DNA from: Schaalia sp. lx-260
GTDB lineage: Bacteria; Actinomycetota; Actinomycetes; Actinomycetales; Actinomycetaceae
Direction of reading: 5' to 3'
NCBI RefSeq assembly: GCF_021083645.1
Contig: NZ_JAJNRQ010000004.1
Span: 248,001 to 312,000, forward strand
Length of the DNA stretch: 64,000 nucleotides
Position numbers and translations under genes: made by a program. The notes beneath the pieces were generated by a model. The model was not told the origin of the DNA and did not search any database. It saw only the letters and a program-made list of their open reading frames with translations. Of this stretch, positions 7,946-19,059 are shown in pieces; the first letter of the stretch is position 1; every line of letters begins with the position of its first letter.

Positions 7946-9382
7946 GTGTCCACGGATCGGCTTTCCGCAGCCTGGGATGAAGTTATCGCCAGCAGCGACT
8001 CATTACGCCCTGCTTCACGCGCATTCCTTCGATCAGCTAAACCTATTGGTGATATTGAAGGAACTATTCTCATTGCTGTGCCCAGTGATACAGCGAAAAA
8101 AAGAATTGAAGCAGAATCTGCTGCAATCACTGCCGCATTAACAGATATCCTTCACGACACTATTCGCCTTGCAATCACTGTTGATCCAACTGTGACACCG
8201 CAAATAAAAGACGATTTCCCTGAAGAAAACACAAATACGAATGGAGATCCTGAGCCAGCCCTTCCTGCTCAAGAATATGACGACCACATAAATGGTGAGT
8301 ATGAATCAAACCCACAACCGATTGTTTTGGGAAATGACTCGCCTATGCATTTAAATCCCAAGTACACATTCGACACATTTGTGCGCGGAGCATCAAATCG
8401 TTTCGCCTATGCTGCCGCTTTAGCTGTATCGGAAAGCCCTGGTACCGCTTATAACCCTGTTTTTATTTACGGTGATTCCGGACTGGGTAAGACACACTTG
8501 CTTCACGCAATCGGACACTATGTTGTTTCACTTTATCCGCACCTTTGTGTGCAATATGTGAATTCTGAAGAATTTACCAATGATTTCATCAATTCGATTC
8601 GTGAGGACCGCGCCGAGGAATTCCAACATCGGTATCGTGATGTAGACGTTCTTTTGATTGATGATATTCAATTTATTCAAGGAAAAGAACAAACTCAGGA
8701 AGAGTTTTTTCACACTTTCAATGCGTTATATAACGCGAATAAACAGGTTGTTTTAACTTCAGATCTGCCGCCAAAAGAACTTTCCGGTATCGAAGATCGT
8801 TTACGTTCACGTTTTGCCGCAGGATTGCTTGTTGATGTTCAGCCACCAGACCTTGAAACTCGTATTGCCATCCTTCAAAAGAAGGCTGCAGCTGACAACC
8901 TCGTTGTTGATCCTGAAGTGCTCAGTTATATTGCTTCACGTATTTCGACAAATATCCGTGAACTTGAAGGTGCTCTTGTTCGAATTATTGCTTTTGCTAA
9001 TTTGTCCCAACAGGAACGAATTGACTTACCTTTAGCTGAAATGCAACTCAAAGATTTCATATCAGATCCGCATGACACAGAAATCACGGCTGCAATGATT
9101 ATGGGGCAAACTGCCCATTACTTTAATGTCACCATTGAACAACTATGTTCACAAGAACGCTCACGTACAGTTGTTGAAGCACGTCAGATCGCCATGTATC
9201 TGTGCCGTGAACTTACTGATCTTTCTTTGCCGAAAATCGGGTCAACATTTGGGGGACGTGACCACACCACAGTTATGCATGCAAATAAAAAAATATCCTC
9301 GCAAATGGCGGAAAAACGCGAAACATTCAACCACGTTACTGAACTCACCACACGTATCAAACAACATTCACGCGAGATATAG
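7946..9382 (+). CDS. dnaA: Chromosomal replication initiator protein DnaA
   Basis: 478 residues from the GTG at 7946. The ATG six bases upstream (7940) sits 1 nt after the AAGGAG ribosome-binding site (7933-7938) and is too close, while GTG is 7 nt away. Domain I is at the N-terminus ([12 protein letters not shown]), followed by a short acidic linker. The AAA+ domain carries Walker A ([13 protein letters not shown]) and Walker B (LLIDDIQFI), with the family-typical [13 protein letters not shown] start. The C-terminal helix-turn-helix carries the DnaA signature around [15 protein letters not shown]. DnaA-ATP binds the boxes on both flanks and opens the origin. The linker domain is short compared with high-GC actinobacteria. 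Confidence 0.97.
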   Translation: MSTDRLSAAWDEVIASSDSLRPASRAFLRSAKPIGDIEGTILIAVPSDTAKKRIEAESAAITAALTDILHDTIRLAITVDPTVTPQIKDDFPEENTNTNGDPEPALPAQEYDDHINGEYESNPQPIVLGNDSPMHLNPKYTFDTFVRGASNRFAYAAALAVSESPGTAYNPVFIYGDSGLGKTHLLHAIGHYVVSLYPHLCVQYVNSEEFTNDFINSIREDRAEEFQHRYRDVDVLLIDDIQFIQGKEQTQEEFFHTFNALYNANKQVVLTSDLPPKELSGIEDRLRSRFAAGLLVDVQPPDLETRIAILQKKAAADNLVVDPEVLSYIASRISTNIRELEGALVRIIAFANLSQQERIDLPLAEMQLKDFISDPHDTEITAAMIMGQTAHYFNVTIEQLCSQERSRTVVEARQIAMYLCRELTDLSLPKIGSTFGGRDHTTVMHANKKISSQMAEKRETFNHVTELTTRIKQHSREI

Positions 9383-9984
9383 ATTGCATATATGTGCGCA
9401 TACTCATTCATTGGTTAAGCAAGTAGATATTGGTTCACATAGAGATTCCATTATATCTTCTATTAAAACGATGATATATAAATTTATATCTGATAAATCA
9501 ATGAAAATACACTTATCCACACTCTCTGTGAATAGGTCGTGGAAAAAGTAATTTCATGGTGGATAAAAACAGATACTCTGTGGATTACTTAAAGAGGCCG
9601 ATATGTTATCAACAGCTAGAGCCGTTGTATGCACAGCATCATCCCCACAATATCCACGAAAAAAATCATTGAAATAACAAGATAAAACCCAGATATCCAC
9701 ATCATCCACATACCCTATGACGATGATGAACTTAATAAATACAAAAAATGATGTGGAAAACCTGCAACAGTAGAACAAACCTATCCGCGTTTTATTTCTT
9801 GATGTTTCAAGCCGTGACTGTATGCGCAATACGTAACAATATCCACATACGAAATAACAGAATTGAAGATATACACACGTCACTGGCAGTTTTGTTCATT
9901 TCACTGTTACATTTTGTGTATCCAATTATGCTGTCTTACAGGTAAAGTAAGGTGGAAAGTGTTATTTCAACGGAAGGGTTCGCA
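9383..9984. other. oriC: oriC part 2: dnaA-dnaN intergenic DnaA-box cluster
   Basis: 600 bp of AT-rich sequence with no gene. A perfect TTATCCACA lies at 9513-9521. Near-perfect boxes lie at 9528-9536 (reverse, two mismatches), 9558-9566 (reverse), 9579-9587 (reverse), 9606-9614, 9693-9701, 9702-9710 and 9839-9847. Density and mixed orientation exceed chance, and in many actinobacteria this is the functional oriC. Short A/T runs that could be the unwinding element lie at about 9440-9500. Confidence 0.85.
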
Positions 9985-11121
9985 ATGAAGTTCACAGTTG
10001 CGCGCGATGTCTTGGCTGAAGCTGTTTCGTGGACTGCTCGTGCCCTCCCTGTTCGTCCTGCGACACCAATTCTGGCCGGTGTACGTATTAGTGCACGTGA
10101 TGAAGAACTTGTACTGTCGTCTTTTGATTATGAAGTTTCAGCAAATTCACGTATTCCAGCATCCGTTGAAGAACCCGGTGAAGTTCTCGTATCTGGACGT
10201 TTGTTAGCTGACATTTCTAAATCATTTCCAAATCGTCCAGTTACCGTTGAACTGGACGGGCAAAAGGTAGATCTGACCTGTGGTTCATCACATTTTTCTT
10301 TAGCAGTCATGCCATTAGATGAATACCCTCAACTGCCATCCCAACCTGAAATAACTGGAACAATTGATGCTCATGCTCTTGCTCAGGCTGTTCAGCAAGT
10401 AAGTGTGGCAGCTTCACGCGACGATACTTTGCCACTGCTGACTGCTGTTCGCATGGAAGTAAGCGGTGATCGCATGACGTTACTTGCAACAGATCGATAT
10501 CGCCTGGCAATGCGTGAAATTATGTGGGAACCAGCAGATTCATCTGTCGAGGATGCTGCATTAGTTAAAGCACGTATTTTGCATGATGTTGCAAAGTCAA
10601 TGACAGCAGGATCTTCTGTTGATATTGGTTTGTCGAAAGAAACACAACCGGGTGCAGCTTCGCTTATAGGTTTTACCGCAGGTGGTCGTCGTACAACCTC
10701 AACACTTATGGAAGGTGATTACCCGCCTGTTCGTCGTCTTTTCCCTGAATCAACAACTATTCAAGCAATTGTTGATCGGCAAGTTCTTCTGGAAGCTGTT
10801 AAGCGTGTCTCACTTGTTGCAGAAAGAAAAACGAGTGTTCGCTTATCCTTCTCTCAAGGGCAACTAAGCTTAGAAGCAGGTCAAGGCGACAACGCCCAAG
10901 CTTCAGAAACATTACAGGCACATGTTCACGGCGAGGACATTACAACAGCTTTTAACCCACAATTCTTAATTGATGGTTTGTCTGTGATGGACACACAGTA
11001 TGTGCGTTTTGGTTTTACTCACCCGACTAAGCCTGCTGTTTTGACAGGCCAAAAAGAAGTAGCCGAGGGTGAAGTCACACACTTTAAGTACCTCATTATG
11101 CCAATTCGTTTTGGCGCGTAA
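9985..11121 (+). CDS. dnaN: DNA polymerase III beta sliding clamp
   Basis: 378 residues from the ATG at 9985, which has GGAAGGG about 8 nt upstream; an in-frame ATG at 9952 would add 11 residues but lacks a site. The ring-shaped homodimer tethers polymerase to DNA. The three-domain clamp fold is indicated by MKFTVARDVLAEAVSWTARALPVRP at the start, the TLLATDRYRLAMRE segment near residue 170, and the terminal YLIMPIRFGA motif that forms the partner-binding pocket. It lies between dnaA and recF as usual. Confidence 0.97.
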   Translation: MKFTVARDVLAEAVSWTARALPVRPATPILAGVRISARDEELVLSSFDYEVSANSRIPASVEEPGEVLVSGRLLADISKSFPNRPVTVELDGQKVDLTCGSSHFSLAVMPLDEYPQLPSQPEITGTIDAHALAQAVQQVSVAASRDDTLPLLTAVRMEVSGDRMTLLATDRYRLAMREIMWEPADSSVEDAALVKARILHDVAKSMTAGSSVDIGLSKETQPGAASLIGFTAGGRRTTSTLMEGDYPPVRRLFPESTTIQAIVDRQVLLEAVKRVSLVAERKTSVRLSFSQGQLSLEAGQGDNAQASETLQAHVHGEDITTAFNPQFLIDGLSVMDTQYVRFGFTHPTKPAVLTGQKEVAEGEVTHFKYLIMPIRFGA

Positions 11122-11138
11122 GTGACAGTGGAGTTTTT

Positions 11139-12410
11139 GTGCGAATCTCGCACGTAGCAGTAGACGATTTTCGTTCATATCGTCATGCGGTAGTTGAATT
11201 TCCGCAGGGGACAACTGTACTCCTTGGTCCTAATGGTCAAGGAAAGACCAATCTGGTAGAAGCAATTGCTTACCTGTCTACATTCACAAGCCACCGTATT
11301 TCAGCGGAAAATGCTCTTGTCCGTGTGCCACATGACCCAAGCGAACAAATACCTGCTGGAGCTGTCATTCGGGTAAAAGCAGTATATGAAAATAACAGGA
11401 ATAATATTATTGAGCTTGAAATAGTTCGAGGAAAAGCAAATCGCGCCAGACTTGATCGAAATAATGCGCGACCACGTGACATTCTTGCAATGGTACGAAC
11501 AGTTGTTTTTGCGCCGGAAGACTTACAGCTTGTTCGGGGAGATCCTTCTGTTCGTCGCACATTCATGGATGATCTTGCTATACAATTACAACCATTAATT
11601 TCCCAAATAAAGGTAGATTTTGATAAGGTTGCGCGTCAACGTGCTGCACTTATGAAAAGTGCGCAGGCGGCTCTGCGACGCGGAAAAACACCAGATTTAT
11701 CAACTATTGATGTATGGGATGAACGTTTTGCTGAGCTTTCCGCTCGTCTTACGGCAGCACGAGCACGAGCCATACGTTTATTGGCATCTCCTGCGGCAAG
11801 TGCGCATGACCATATTGCCCAATCGGGACGGGCATTCACAATGGCATACGATGCTTCTGTTGATCGTGCATTAAAAACATATCATCAGGTAGATCATGCT
11901 TTCTCCTCTGAAAAATTAAAGGGCATACCAGAAACCTCATCCAATGCGAACTTTGCGATTTTAAATACTGATTCGATTGTTTCTCATGATTTAGAGGATG
12001 TATCAGTTCAAACCGAACGCATGAAATATGCACTGACACTCATGCGCGATCATGAAGTGGAAAGGGGAGTGAACCTCGTTGGTGCGCATCGTGATGATGT
12101 GATTTTTTCATTGGGACATATGCCGGTGAAAGGATATGCAAGTCATGGAGAATCATGGTCTGTGGCATTAGGACTTCGCCTCGGTGCCTTTGAGGTGCTT
12201 TCAGCAGATGGTGAGCGGCCTATCCTCATTTTGGATGATGTTTTTGCTGAACTTGATGCGATTCGTCGAGATGCTTTAGCTGATTTTGTTCAAGAAGCAG
12301 AACAAGTGTTGATTACTGCTGCGGTAGCAGATGATGTTCCCAAAGCTTTAGATGCGCATGTACTACATGTACATTTCGATGCGGATGATGGGACTGTGGT
12401 GACTTCATGA
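11139..12410 (+). CDS. recF: DNA replication and repair protein RecF
   Basis: 423 residues, GTG start at 11139 with GTGGAG about 5 nt upstream. It is an SMC-like ABC ATPase that loads RecA at single-strand gaps with RecO and RecR. Walker A (GPNGQGKTNLVEA) is at about residues 30-42, and the RecF signature with Walker B (ILILDDVFAELD) is near residue 365. It starts 17 bp after dnaN and its stop overlaps the dciA start (ATGA), so the genes form one transcription unit. Confidence 0.96.
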   Translation: MRISHVAVDDFRSYRHAVVEFPQGTTVLLGPNGQGKTNLVEAIAYLSTFTSHRISAENALVRVPHDPSEQIPAGAVIRVKAVYENNRNNIIELEIVRGKANRARLDRNNARPRDILAMVRTVVFAPEDLQLVRGDPSVRRTFMDDLAIQLQPLISQIKVDFDKVARQRAALMKSAQAALRRGKTPDLSTIDVWDERFAELSARLTAARARAIRLLASPAASAHDHIAQSGRAFTMAYDASVDRALKTYHQVDHAFSSEKLKGIPETSSNANFAILNTDSIVSHDLEDVSVQTERMKYALTLMRDHEVERGVNLVGAHRDDVIFSLGHMPVKGYASHGESWSVALGLRLGAFEVLSADGERPILILDDVFAELDAIRRDALADFVQEAEQVLITAAVADDVPKALDAHVLHVHFDADDGTVVTS

Positions 12411-13138
12411 GTAGTGCAAAGTCACGGTATATGCACACGCAGCAGTGGGAAGAATCAGCTCTTTTTGCTCGTCATGCTTTTCGTCGTGCGCAAGAATTAG
12501 CTGAAGAACAAGGCCATATTCGTGTGCATTTGCCTCGGCGACATCGCTTCGCTTTACGGCTTGGCATGAGTGAAGAATATGCTATTGAAAGTGATGACAT
12601 ATCGACTGCGGATGTGTTGCATCATGATGCTGATAATGTGGGTGATAGCGTCCATGATGAATTGAATCATGCAGCTTACCATGCAGATGCAGAGGGTGAT
12701 CTTGTGTCATTAGGTCGCCGGTATCGCAGTGGACGTAGTGTATGGAAACGGCAACCGGGTATGGCTGCTACTCGTGTGTTGTATAGGTCGCCGCGGTCTA
12801 TGAAGACTGTGGTGGATCGGTTGATTGCAGATAGTGGCTGGCAAACACAGACAAAAATGGGAACAATTATGGCTAAGTGGCCGCAGATTGTTGGAAAAAC
12901 GGTTGCTGAGCATTGCAATGTGGAAACTTTTGAGGATAAAAAGCTTATTGTGCGCTGTACGTCAACTGCATGGACTAAACAGTTACAGTTATTATTGCCT
13001 ACCATTGAACGGCGAATTGCGGAAGAAATAGGCGCTGGAGTGGTAAAGCAAGTAGTGGTGCGTGGCCCGGCTGCACCATCATGGAAAAAAGGTTTATGGT
13101 CGGTTCCTGGTAGGGGACCTCGTGACACATATAACTGA
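12407..13138 (+). CDS. dciA: DciA family helicase-loading protein (DUF721)
   Basis: 243 residues. The C-terminal DUF721/DciA domain is at about 128-225 (MKTVVDRLIADSGW, WPQIVGKTVAEHC, LIVRCTSTAWTKQLQLLLPTI). DciA is the ancestral DnaB helicase operator in bacteria lacking DnaC. The N-terminal 120 residues are arginine- and histidine-rich with an acidic middle and are variable across actinobacteria. The start overlaps the recF stop by 4 bp. The recF-DUF721-gyrB order is a hallmark of actinobacteria. Confidence 0.92.
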   Translation: MSSAKSRYMHTQQWEESALFARHAFRRAQELAEEQGHIRVHLPRRHRFALRLGMSEEYAIESDDISTADVLHHDADNVGDSVHDELNHAAYHADAEGDLVSLGRRYRSGRSVWKRQPGMAATRVLYRSPRSMKTVVDRLIADSGWQTQTKMGTIMAKWPQIVGKTVAEHCNVETFEDKKLIVRCTSTAWTKQLQLLLPTIERRIAEEIGAGVVKQVVVRGPAAPSWKKGLWSVPGRGPRDTYN

Positions 13139-13339
13139 AATTAAAATGTTAATGGTGTGGCACTCATCATAATTGAATTTATGCAGGTCACATCGGTTTT
13201 ATTGATGGAATCTTTGGTGCGCTATTACCCCTGCAAGTGCGTAACTTGGTAAACTTAGACGGTATGTTCATAGCCGAGGAATGATTATTCCTTAGGGAGG
13301 ACCTGCACATATACGCAGGTCAATGAGGGGAGCCATTAG
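13139..13339 (+). promoter_or_regulatory. gyrB upstream region
   Basis: A 200-bp gap before gyrB with an AT-rich stretch and a GAGGGGAG ribosome-binding region just before the GTG start. A promoter for gyrB-gyrA is expected here, as gyrase is supercoiling-regulated in other bacteria. I cannot place the -10 and -35 boxes with confidence. Confidence 0.3.
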
Positions 13340-15358
13340 GTGGCTGAAACAACGACACGTGACACGCAAAGTTATGGCGCGTCAGATATTACCGTTCTTG
13401 AGGGTTTGGAAGCCGTCCGCAAACGGCCCGGTATGTACATTGGTTCTACGGGTGAACGCGGATTACACCACTTAGTTTATGAAGTGGTGGATAACTCGGT
13501 TGATGAAGCCTTAGCAGGTTACGCCGATCATATTGATGTAACGATCTTGGCTGATGGCGGTGTTCGTGTTGCTGATAATGGACGTGGTATTCCTGTAGAT
13601 ATTCACCCAACAGAACACAAGCCAACCGTTGAAGTTGTTATGACAATTCTTCATGCTGGCGGCAAATTTGGTGGCGGCGGATACGCTGTTTCTGGCGGCT
13701 TACATGGTGTAGGCATTTCTGTTGTCAATGCTTTATCCACACGTGTCGATACGGAAGTTCGCCGGCAAGGTCATGTATGGCGAATGTCTTTCGCTAATGG
13801 TGGTACCCCCATCACTCCTCTTGAAAAAGGTGAAGAAACAGAAGAAACAGGAACAGTTCAAACCTTTTACCCTGATGCCGCAATCTTTGAAACAGTGGAA
13901 TTCAGCTTTGAAACATTGCGCACACGATTCCAGCAAATGGCTTTCCTCAATAAAGGTTTACGCATATCACTGACAGATGAACGGCCATGGGCTGCAGTTG
14001 AAGGTGACGAAATTACAGGTAATACACCTGAAGACTCTGACAGTGCACCTGCGCACCGTCATGTGTCCTATATGTATGAACACGGTTTACGTGACTACGT
14101 GGAGTATCTGGACTCAACAAAGAAAACAGAAGTCATTAACGCTGAAATCATTGATTTTGAATGTGAAAATGACGAAGGCACTATGTCACTTGAAATCGCA
14201 ATGCAATGGACAAGTGCATATTCGTCGTCCGTTCATACATACGCAAATACAATTAACACCACTGAAGGTGGTATGCATGAAGAAGGCTTCCGTACAGCGT
14301 TAACCTCAGTGATTAACCGTTATGCCCGCGACAAAGGATTGTTGAAAGATAAAGACGACAATTTAACGGGTGAAGATGTACGTGAAGGCTTGACCGCTGT
14401 GATCTCTGTGAAACTTACAGAACCACAATTTGAAGGTCAAACAAAAACTAAGCTCGGGAACACTGAAGCACGTACTTTTGTACAAAAAACAGTGAACCAA
14501 CTGCTGACAGACTGGTTAGATGCACACCCAGCCGACGCAAAAGCAATTGTAGCAAAAGGTCAGCAAGCTCAAATGGCCCGTGTTGCCGCTCGTAAAGCAC
14601 GCGAAGCAACACGACGTAAAGGCGTCCTTGAATCAGCATCAATGCCCGGAAAATTACGTGACTGCTCCTCACGTAAAGCTGAAGATTGCGAAATCTTCAT
14701 TGTTGAGGGTGACTCGGCTGGCGGTTCCGCTGTTGGTGGCCGTGATCCTGAACATCAAGCGATCTTGCCTATCCGAGGAAAAATCCTCAATGTTGAAAAA
14801 GCCCGTTTAGATAAAGCCTTATCTTCAGATACCATCCGATCTCTCATCACAGCATTCGGCACCGGTATTGGTGAAGAATTCAATCTAGAAAAGCTTCGCT
14901 ACGGAAAAATCGTCATCATGGCTGATGCTGACGTTGACGGTCAACACATTGCCACACTGCTTTTGACATTACTTTTCCGATACATGCGTCCCCTAGTTGA
15001 ATATGGGCATGTTTTTATCGCAATGCCGCCGCTATACAGATTGAAATGGTCTAACGCGGAACACCAATTCGCTTACTCTGACAAAGAACGCGATAAACTT
15101 TTGACAGCAGGTTCTGAAAAAGGACACCGACTACCCAAAGAAGGCGGTATTCAACGCTACAAGGGTCTAGGCGAAATGAATGACCACGAATTATGGGAAA
15201 CCACAATGGATCCTTCGCGTCGAATACTTAAACAAGTAACATTAGACGAAGCAGCAGATGCTGACGAAATATTCACAATCCTCATGGGTGACGACGTTGA
15301 CCGACGCCGGTCATTCATCCAGCGCAACGCCACAGACGTGCGCTTCCTGGACATATAA
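13340..15358 (+). CDS. gyrB: DNA gyrase subunit B
   Basis: 672 residues, GTG start. The N-terminal GHKL ATPase has the motifs [17 protein letters not shown] and DNGRGIPVD, plus [14 protein letters not shown]. The transducer domain follows. The Toprim domain has EGDSAGGSA (about 454-462) and the acidic [11 protein letters not shown] metal site. The C-terminus carries YKGLGEMN. Gyrase introduces negative supercoils using ATP. The gyrB-gyrA spacing is 55 bp and the pair is co-oriented with replication. Confidence 0.97.
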   Translation: MAETTTRDTQSYGASDITVLEGLEAVRKRPGMYIGSTGERGLHHLVYEVVDNSVDEALAGYADHIDVTILADGGVRVADNGRGIPVDIHPTEHKPTVEVVMTILHAGGKFGGGGYAVSGGLHGVGISVVNALSTRVDTEVRRQGHVWRMSFANGGTPITPLEKGEETEETGTVQTFYPDAAIFETVEFSFETLRTRFQQMAFLNKGLRISLTDERPWAAVEGDEITGNTPEDSDSAPAHRHVSYMYEHGLRDYVEYLDSTKKTEVINAEIIDFECENDEGTMSLEIAMQWTSAYSSSVHTYANTINTTEGGMHEEGFRTALTSVINRYARDKGLLKDKDDNLTGEDVREGLTAVISVKLTEPQFEGQTKTKLGNTEARTFVQKTVNQLLTDWLDAHPADAKAIVAKGQQAQMARVAARKAREATRRKGVLESASMPGKLRDCSSRKAEDCEIFIVEGDSAGGSAVGGRDPEHQAILPIRGKILNVEKARLDKALSSDTIRSLITAFGTGIGEEFNLEKLRYGKIVIMADADVDGQHIATLLLTLLFRYMRPLVEYGHVFIAMPPLYRLKWSNAEHQFAYSDKERDKLLTAGSEKGHRLPKEGGIQRYKGLGEMNDHELWETTMDPSRRILKQVTLDEAADADEIFTILMGDDVDRRRSFIQRNATDVRFLDI

Positions 15359-15413
15359 ACCCTCACCGAGGCCAACCACCATACACCTCGGAAAGTGACA
15401 ACAAAGGAACCAC

Positions 15414-18005
15414 GTGAGCGACGAAAAAACCACAGGCACCGAAGAACACGTTGACTACGATCGTATTCAACAAGTTGACCTGCAAATGGAAATGCAGCGT
15501 TCGTACCTCGATTACGCAATGAGCGTGATTGTCGGACGAGCCTTACCTGATGTACGCGATGGTCTTAAACCTGTCCACCGTCGAATCCTGTACGCAATGT
15601 ACGATGGCGGATACCGACCAACCTCATCTTTTTCGAAGTCTTCACGTATCGTTGGCGACGTCATGGGCACATACCACCCACACGGTGACGCAGCTATCTA
15701 TGACGCCCTTGCTCGCCTTGTCCAATGGTGGTCGTTACGCGCCCCCCTTGTCGCAGGTCAAGGAAACTTTGGTACTCCCGGTAACCTTGGACCAGCTGCT
15801 CCGCGATACACCGAATGTAAAATGGCACCCCTAGCCATGGAAATGGTCCGTGACATTGACGAGGACACCGTCGATTTCCAAGACAACTACGATGGACGCG
15901 ACCAAGAACCCACCATTCTACCGGCACGTTTCCCTAACCTTCTCGTTAACGGCTCCGAAGGTATTGCTGTTGGCATGGCCACACGAATACCACCGCACAA
16001 CCTACGTGAAGTAGCTAAAGGCGTGCAATGGTACTTGGAAAACCCTGAAGCCACACGCGAAGAACTCCTCGAAGCCCTCCTGAAAATAATTCCCGGCCCA
16101 GATTTCCCCACGGGAGCAACAATTATGGGCAGAAAAGGAATTGAAGATGCCTACCGCACAGGGCGCGGTTCCATTACACAGCGTGCAGTCGTCAATGTTG
16201 AAGAAATACAGGGCCGCCAATGCCTCGTCGTCACAGAACTGCCCTACCAGGTAAACCCAGACAATTTAGCTGACAAGATTGCGCAGCTTGTCCGAGACGG
16301 ACAAATCCAAGGTATCGCTGACATTCGTGACGAAACCTCAGGGCGAACCGGTCAGCGACTTGTCATTATTTTGAAACGTGACGCAATTGCGAAAGTCGTG
16401 CTCAATAACCTATACAAACGCACTTCTTTGCAAGAAAACTTCTCGGCCAACATGCTGGCCTTAGTTGACGGTGTCCCACGTACACTTTCTATTGATGGAT
16501 TTGTGCGACACTGGGTCAAACACCAACTCAGTGTCATTGTGCGGCGCACACAGTACCGTTTAAGTAAAGCCAAAGAACGCCTGCATATTCTCGAAGGCTA
16601 CCTCAAAGCGCTTGACGCATTAGATGAAGTAATCGCACTTATCCGTCGCAGTCCCACAGTTGACGAAGCCCGCACAGGTTTACAAACACTGCTGGATATC
16701 GACGAAATACAAGCAGACGCGATCCTGGCTTTGCAATTACGTCGCCTCGCAGCTTTGGAACGTCAAAAAATCCTAGACGAACACACTCAGTTACGTGAAC
16801 GTGTTATTGATTTGCAAGACATCCTTGATCGCCCAGAACGTCAACGCTCCATCGTCTCCGAAGAACTCGGTGAAATCGTTGACAAATACGGCGACGAACG
16901 ACGTACCACCATCGTTCCTTTCGACGGTGAAATGTCAATGGAAGACCTCATCCCATGTGATGACGTTGTTGTCACCATCACTCGTGACGGTTTCGCTAAA
17001 CGCACACGCACTGACAACTATCGTTCACAAAAGCGCGGCGGAAAAGGTGTGCGCGGAACTCAACTACGCGGCGATGATGTAGTTGAACACTTCTTTGTCA
17101 CCACCACACATCACTGGCTACTGTTCTTCACAAACCTTGGCCGTGTCTACCGCGCCAAAGCCTACGAAATCCCTGAAGGTGGTCGTGATGCTAAAGGACA
17201 GCACGTCGCCAACCTTCTCGCATTCCAACCGGAAGAACATATCGCGCAAGTCCTCGCAATCCAAGACTACGACCAAGCGGAATACCTCGTATTAGCAACA
17301 AAATCTGGTCTGGTGAAAAAGACCCGGCTAGAGGACTATCGCAGCGCTCGCACAGGCGGCATTATTGCCATTAACTTACGCGAGGACGAACAAGGCCAAC
17401 CAGATGAACTAGTATCAGCACAGATTGTGAATGCGACAGACGATCTGTTACTGGTATCTCGTGACGGCCAAGCTGCCCGTTTTTCTGCAACAGATGAACA
17501 ACTACGACCTATGGGACGCTCCACATCCGGTGTGCGCGGAATGCGTTTCCGTGATGACGATGAATTACTTACCATGGAAGTACCGCGTGAAGGCGCTGAC
17601 CTCCTGATCGTCACCGAATCAGGATACGCCAAGCGAACACCCGTTGAAGAATATCCAACGAAAGGCCGTGGAACCCTAGGTGTGCGCGTCGGTAAGTTGG
17701 TTGAAGAACGTGGGGGACTAGTTGGCGCGCTTATCGTGAACCCTGATGAGGATGTCATGGTGATTACCGAATCCGGCAAACTCGTCCAAGTCAATGCATC
17801 CGATGTACGCCCAACATCACGCAACACAATGGGTGTTATTTTTGCTCGACCTGATGCGGATGACAGAATTATCGCTATCACGCCCAACCCTGAACGCGAT
17901 ATTGATGACACAATGGGGGAGAATACCGAAACTGTTAACGAACCTGAGGACGCGCAGGATCAAAACCCTGTAACGTCTAAGCAGGACGAAACACAGGAAG
18001 GCTGA
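15414..18005 (+). CDS. gyrA: DNA gyrase subunit A
   Basis: 863 residues, GTG start with AAAGGA upstream. The breakage-reunion domain has [17 protein letters not shown], the quinolone-determining segment [11 protein letters not shown] at 87-97, and the active-site tyrosine at about residue 132 (APRYTE). The C-terminal beta-pinwheel has the GyrA-box-like motif [10 protein letters not shown] near residue 542. The tail is acidic (to QEG). At the position equivalent to E. coli Ser83 there is alanine (about residue 93), as in mycobacteria. The stop is 3 bp before the DUF3566 gene. Confidence 0.97.
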   Translation: MSDEKTTGTEEHVDYDRIQQVDLQMEMQRSYLDYAMSVIVGRALPDVRDGLKPVHRRILYAMYDGGYRPTSSFSKSSRIVGDVMGTYHPHGDAAIYDALARLVQWWSLRAPLVAGQGNFGTPGNLGPAAPRYTECKMAPLAMEMVRDIDEDTVDFQDNYDGRDQEPTILPARFPNLLVNGSEGIAVGMATRIPPHNLREVAKGVQWYLENPEATREELLEALLKIIPGPDFPTGATIMGRKGIEDAYRTGRGSITQRAVVNVEEIQGRQCLVVTELPYQVNPDNLADKIAQLVRDGQIQGIADIRDETSGRTGQRLVIILKRDAIAKVVLNNLYKRTSLQENFSANMLALVDGVPRTLSIDGFVRHWVKHQLSVIVRRTQYRLSKAKERLHILEGYLKALDALDEVIALIRRSPTVDEARTGLQTLLDIDEIQADAILALQLRRLAALERQKILDEHTQLRERVIDLQDILDRPERQRSIVSEELGEIVDKYGDERRTTIVPFDGEMSMEDLIPCDDVVVTITRDGFAKRTRTDNYRSQKRGGKGVRGTQLRGDDVVEHFFVTTTHHWLLFFTNLGRVYRAKAYEIPEGGRDAKGQHVANLLAFQPEEHIAQVLAIQDYDQAEYLVLATKSGLVKKTRLEDYRSARTGGIIAINLREDEQGQPDELVSAQIVNATDDLLLVSRDGQAARFSATDEQLRPMGRSTSGVRGMRFRDDDELLTMEVPREGADLLIVTESGYAKRTPVEEYPTKGRGTLGVRVGKLVEERGGLVGALIVNPDEDVMVITESGKLVQVNASDVRPTSRNTMGVIFARPDADDRIIAITPNPERDIDDTMGENTETVNEPEDAQDQNPVTSKQDETQEG

Positions 18006-18008
18006 GCC

Positions 18009-18410
18009 ATGACTACGCACAATGACAATTACAGTGCCGCTGCACTTGATGCTCCCAGACGTGTCGAGCTGACACTTGCACGTGTTGATCCTTGGTCTGT
18101 GCTGAAAATCAGCTTCCTGCTGAGTGTGGCATTAGGGATCGCGGGAGTTTTCACTTCGATCATCCTGTGGTTTGTCGTTGACAGTATGCATGTATTCGCA
18201 GAAATTGAAAATTTCCTGACAAGTATGGGTGCAGAAAGTTTCAAAGCTCTGTTGGATTACGTGCGCCTACCTAAAGTCATGTCATATGCCACAATCATTT
18301 CAGTTATTAATGTGGTGCTCCTTACATCAATCGCAACTTTAGGTGCCTTGCTATACAACGTTATTGCTTCACTTGTTGGCGGCGTGCGGGTTTCATTAAT
18401 GGACGAATAA
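18009..18410 (+). CDS. DUF3566 family membrane protein
   Basis: 133 residues with two strong membrane spans, at about residues 34-56 (SFLLSVALGIAGVFTSIILWFVV) and 95-122. The cytoplasmic N-terminus carries the family's conserved RVELTLARVDPWSVLKISF. This family is almost always found directly downstream of gyrA in actinobacteria, and its molecular role is not established. It starts 3 bp after the gyrA stop, so it is co-transcribed with gyrase. Confidence 0.9.
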   Translation: MTTHNDNYSAAALDAPRRVELTLARVDPWSVLKISFLLSVALGIAGVFTSIILWFVVDSMHVFAEIENFLTSMGAESFKALLDYVRLPKVMSYATIISVINVVLLTSIATLGALLYNVIASLVGGVRVSLMDE

Positions 18411-18539
18411 ATACCATTACAGCGGATTTACTTCGCAGGGTGCCCGAGTTCACTTTCTTCGGTTTTGCTCTGAGGGGTAAGGGCATGTAACATTATCTGG
18501 CGCCCTTCAAAGGGTGCAGATCTGACCTTTCGAGGTTAG

Positions 18540-18613
18540 GGGCCTATAGCTCAGTAGGTTAGAGCGCAGTCCTGATAAGACTGAGGTCGGTGGTTCGAGC
18601 CCACCTAGGCCCA
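18540..18613 (+). tRNA. ileT: tRNA-Ile (GAT anticodon)
   Basis: A 74-nt cloverleaf. The acceptor GGGCCTA pairs with TAGGCCC, with discriminator A. The D-arm is AGCTCAG...GAGC. The anticodon stem CAGTC/GACTG encloses the loop CTGATAA, giving GAT. The T-arm carries GGTTCGAGCC. The 3' CCA is not encoded. Its place downstream of gyrA/DUF3566 is conserved in actinobacteria. Confidence 0.97.
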
Positions 18614-18646
18614 CTCTCCATAAAGGAGCACAGATCGGAGGTTCCG

Positions 18647-18784
18647 ATGAGGAAATGGATCACAACCTTAACGGTGGTCAGTGGCGTTCTCGTTGCTGGT
18701 CTTGTGATCCGTCAAATCATGCAGGATCTTTCAGATAATGCTAATTTATGGAAGTCCGTTACGGACGAACCTGCTCTGCCTTAA
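18647..18784 (+). CDS. DLW-39 family microprotein
   Basis: 45 residues, ATG at 18647 with CGGAGG 6 nt upstream; a longer frame begins inside the tRNA and is rejected. It has a single N-terminal membrane or signal-like span (about residues 6-20) and the conserved tail region NLWKSVTDEP, matching the DLW-type motif with asparagine in place of aspartate. This family of about 40 residues sits between tRNA-Ile and tRNA-Ala in many actinobacteria. Its function is unknown. Confidence 0.85.
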   Translation: MRKWITTLTVVSGVLVAGLVIRQIMQDLSDNANLWKSVTDEPALP

Positions 18785-18796
18785 CAGGTAAGAAAA

Positions 18797-18869
18797 GGGG
18801 CTATGGCGCAATTGGTAGCGCACCTGCTTTGCAAGCAGGGGGTTACGGGTTCGAGTCCCGTTAGCTCCA
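18797..18869 (+). tRNA. alaT: tRNA-Ala (TGC anticodon)
   Basis: A 73-nt cloverleaf. The acceptor GGGGCTA pairs with TAGCTCC (one G-U pair), with discriminator A. The anticodon stem CCTGC/GCAGG encloses TTTGCAA, giving TGC. The T-arm is CGGGTTCGAGTCCCG. CCA is not encoded. The partner tRNA-Ile lies 183 bp upstream, with a microprotein gene between. Confidence 0.97.
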
Positions 18870-19059
18870 CTCCAGGGGGAAGTGTGAACTCTCGCTTTCG
18901 AGCGTAGGTCCGCACTTCCTATTTCATTTTCACTAGTTAATGCTTCTTTGAGATCTTTAAACTCGATGGGCCAGGCGTGGAACTACGCGGTCATGATAAT
19001 GCCCCTTACTCATTCCTCCGATGAATTTCATGAAACCAGAAACTAGGACACCGATTTTC

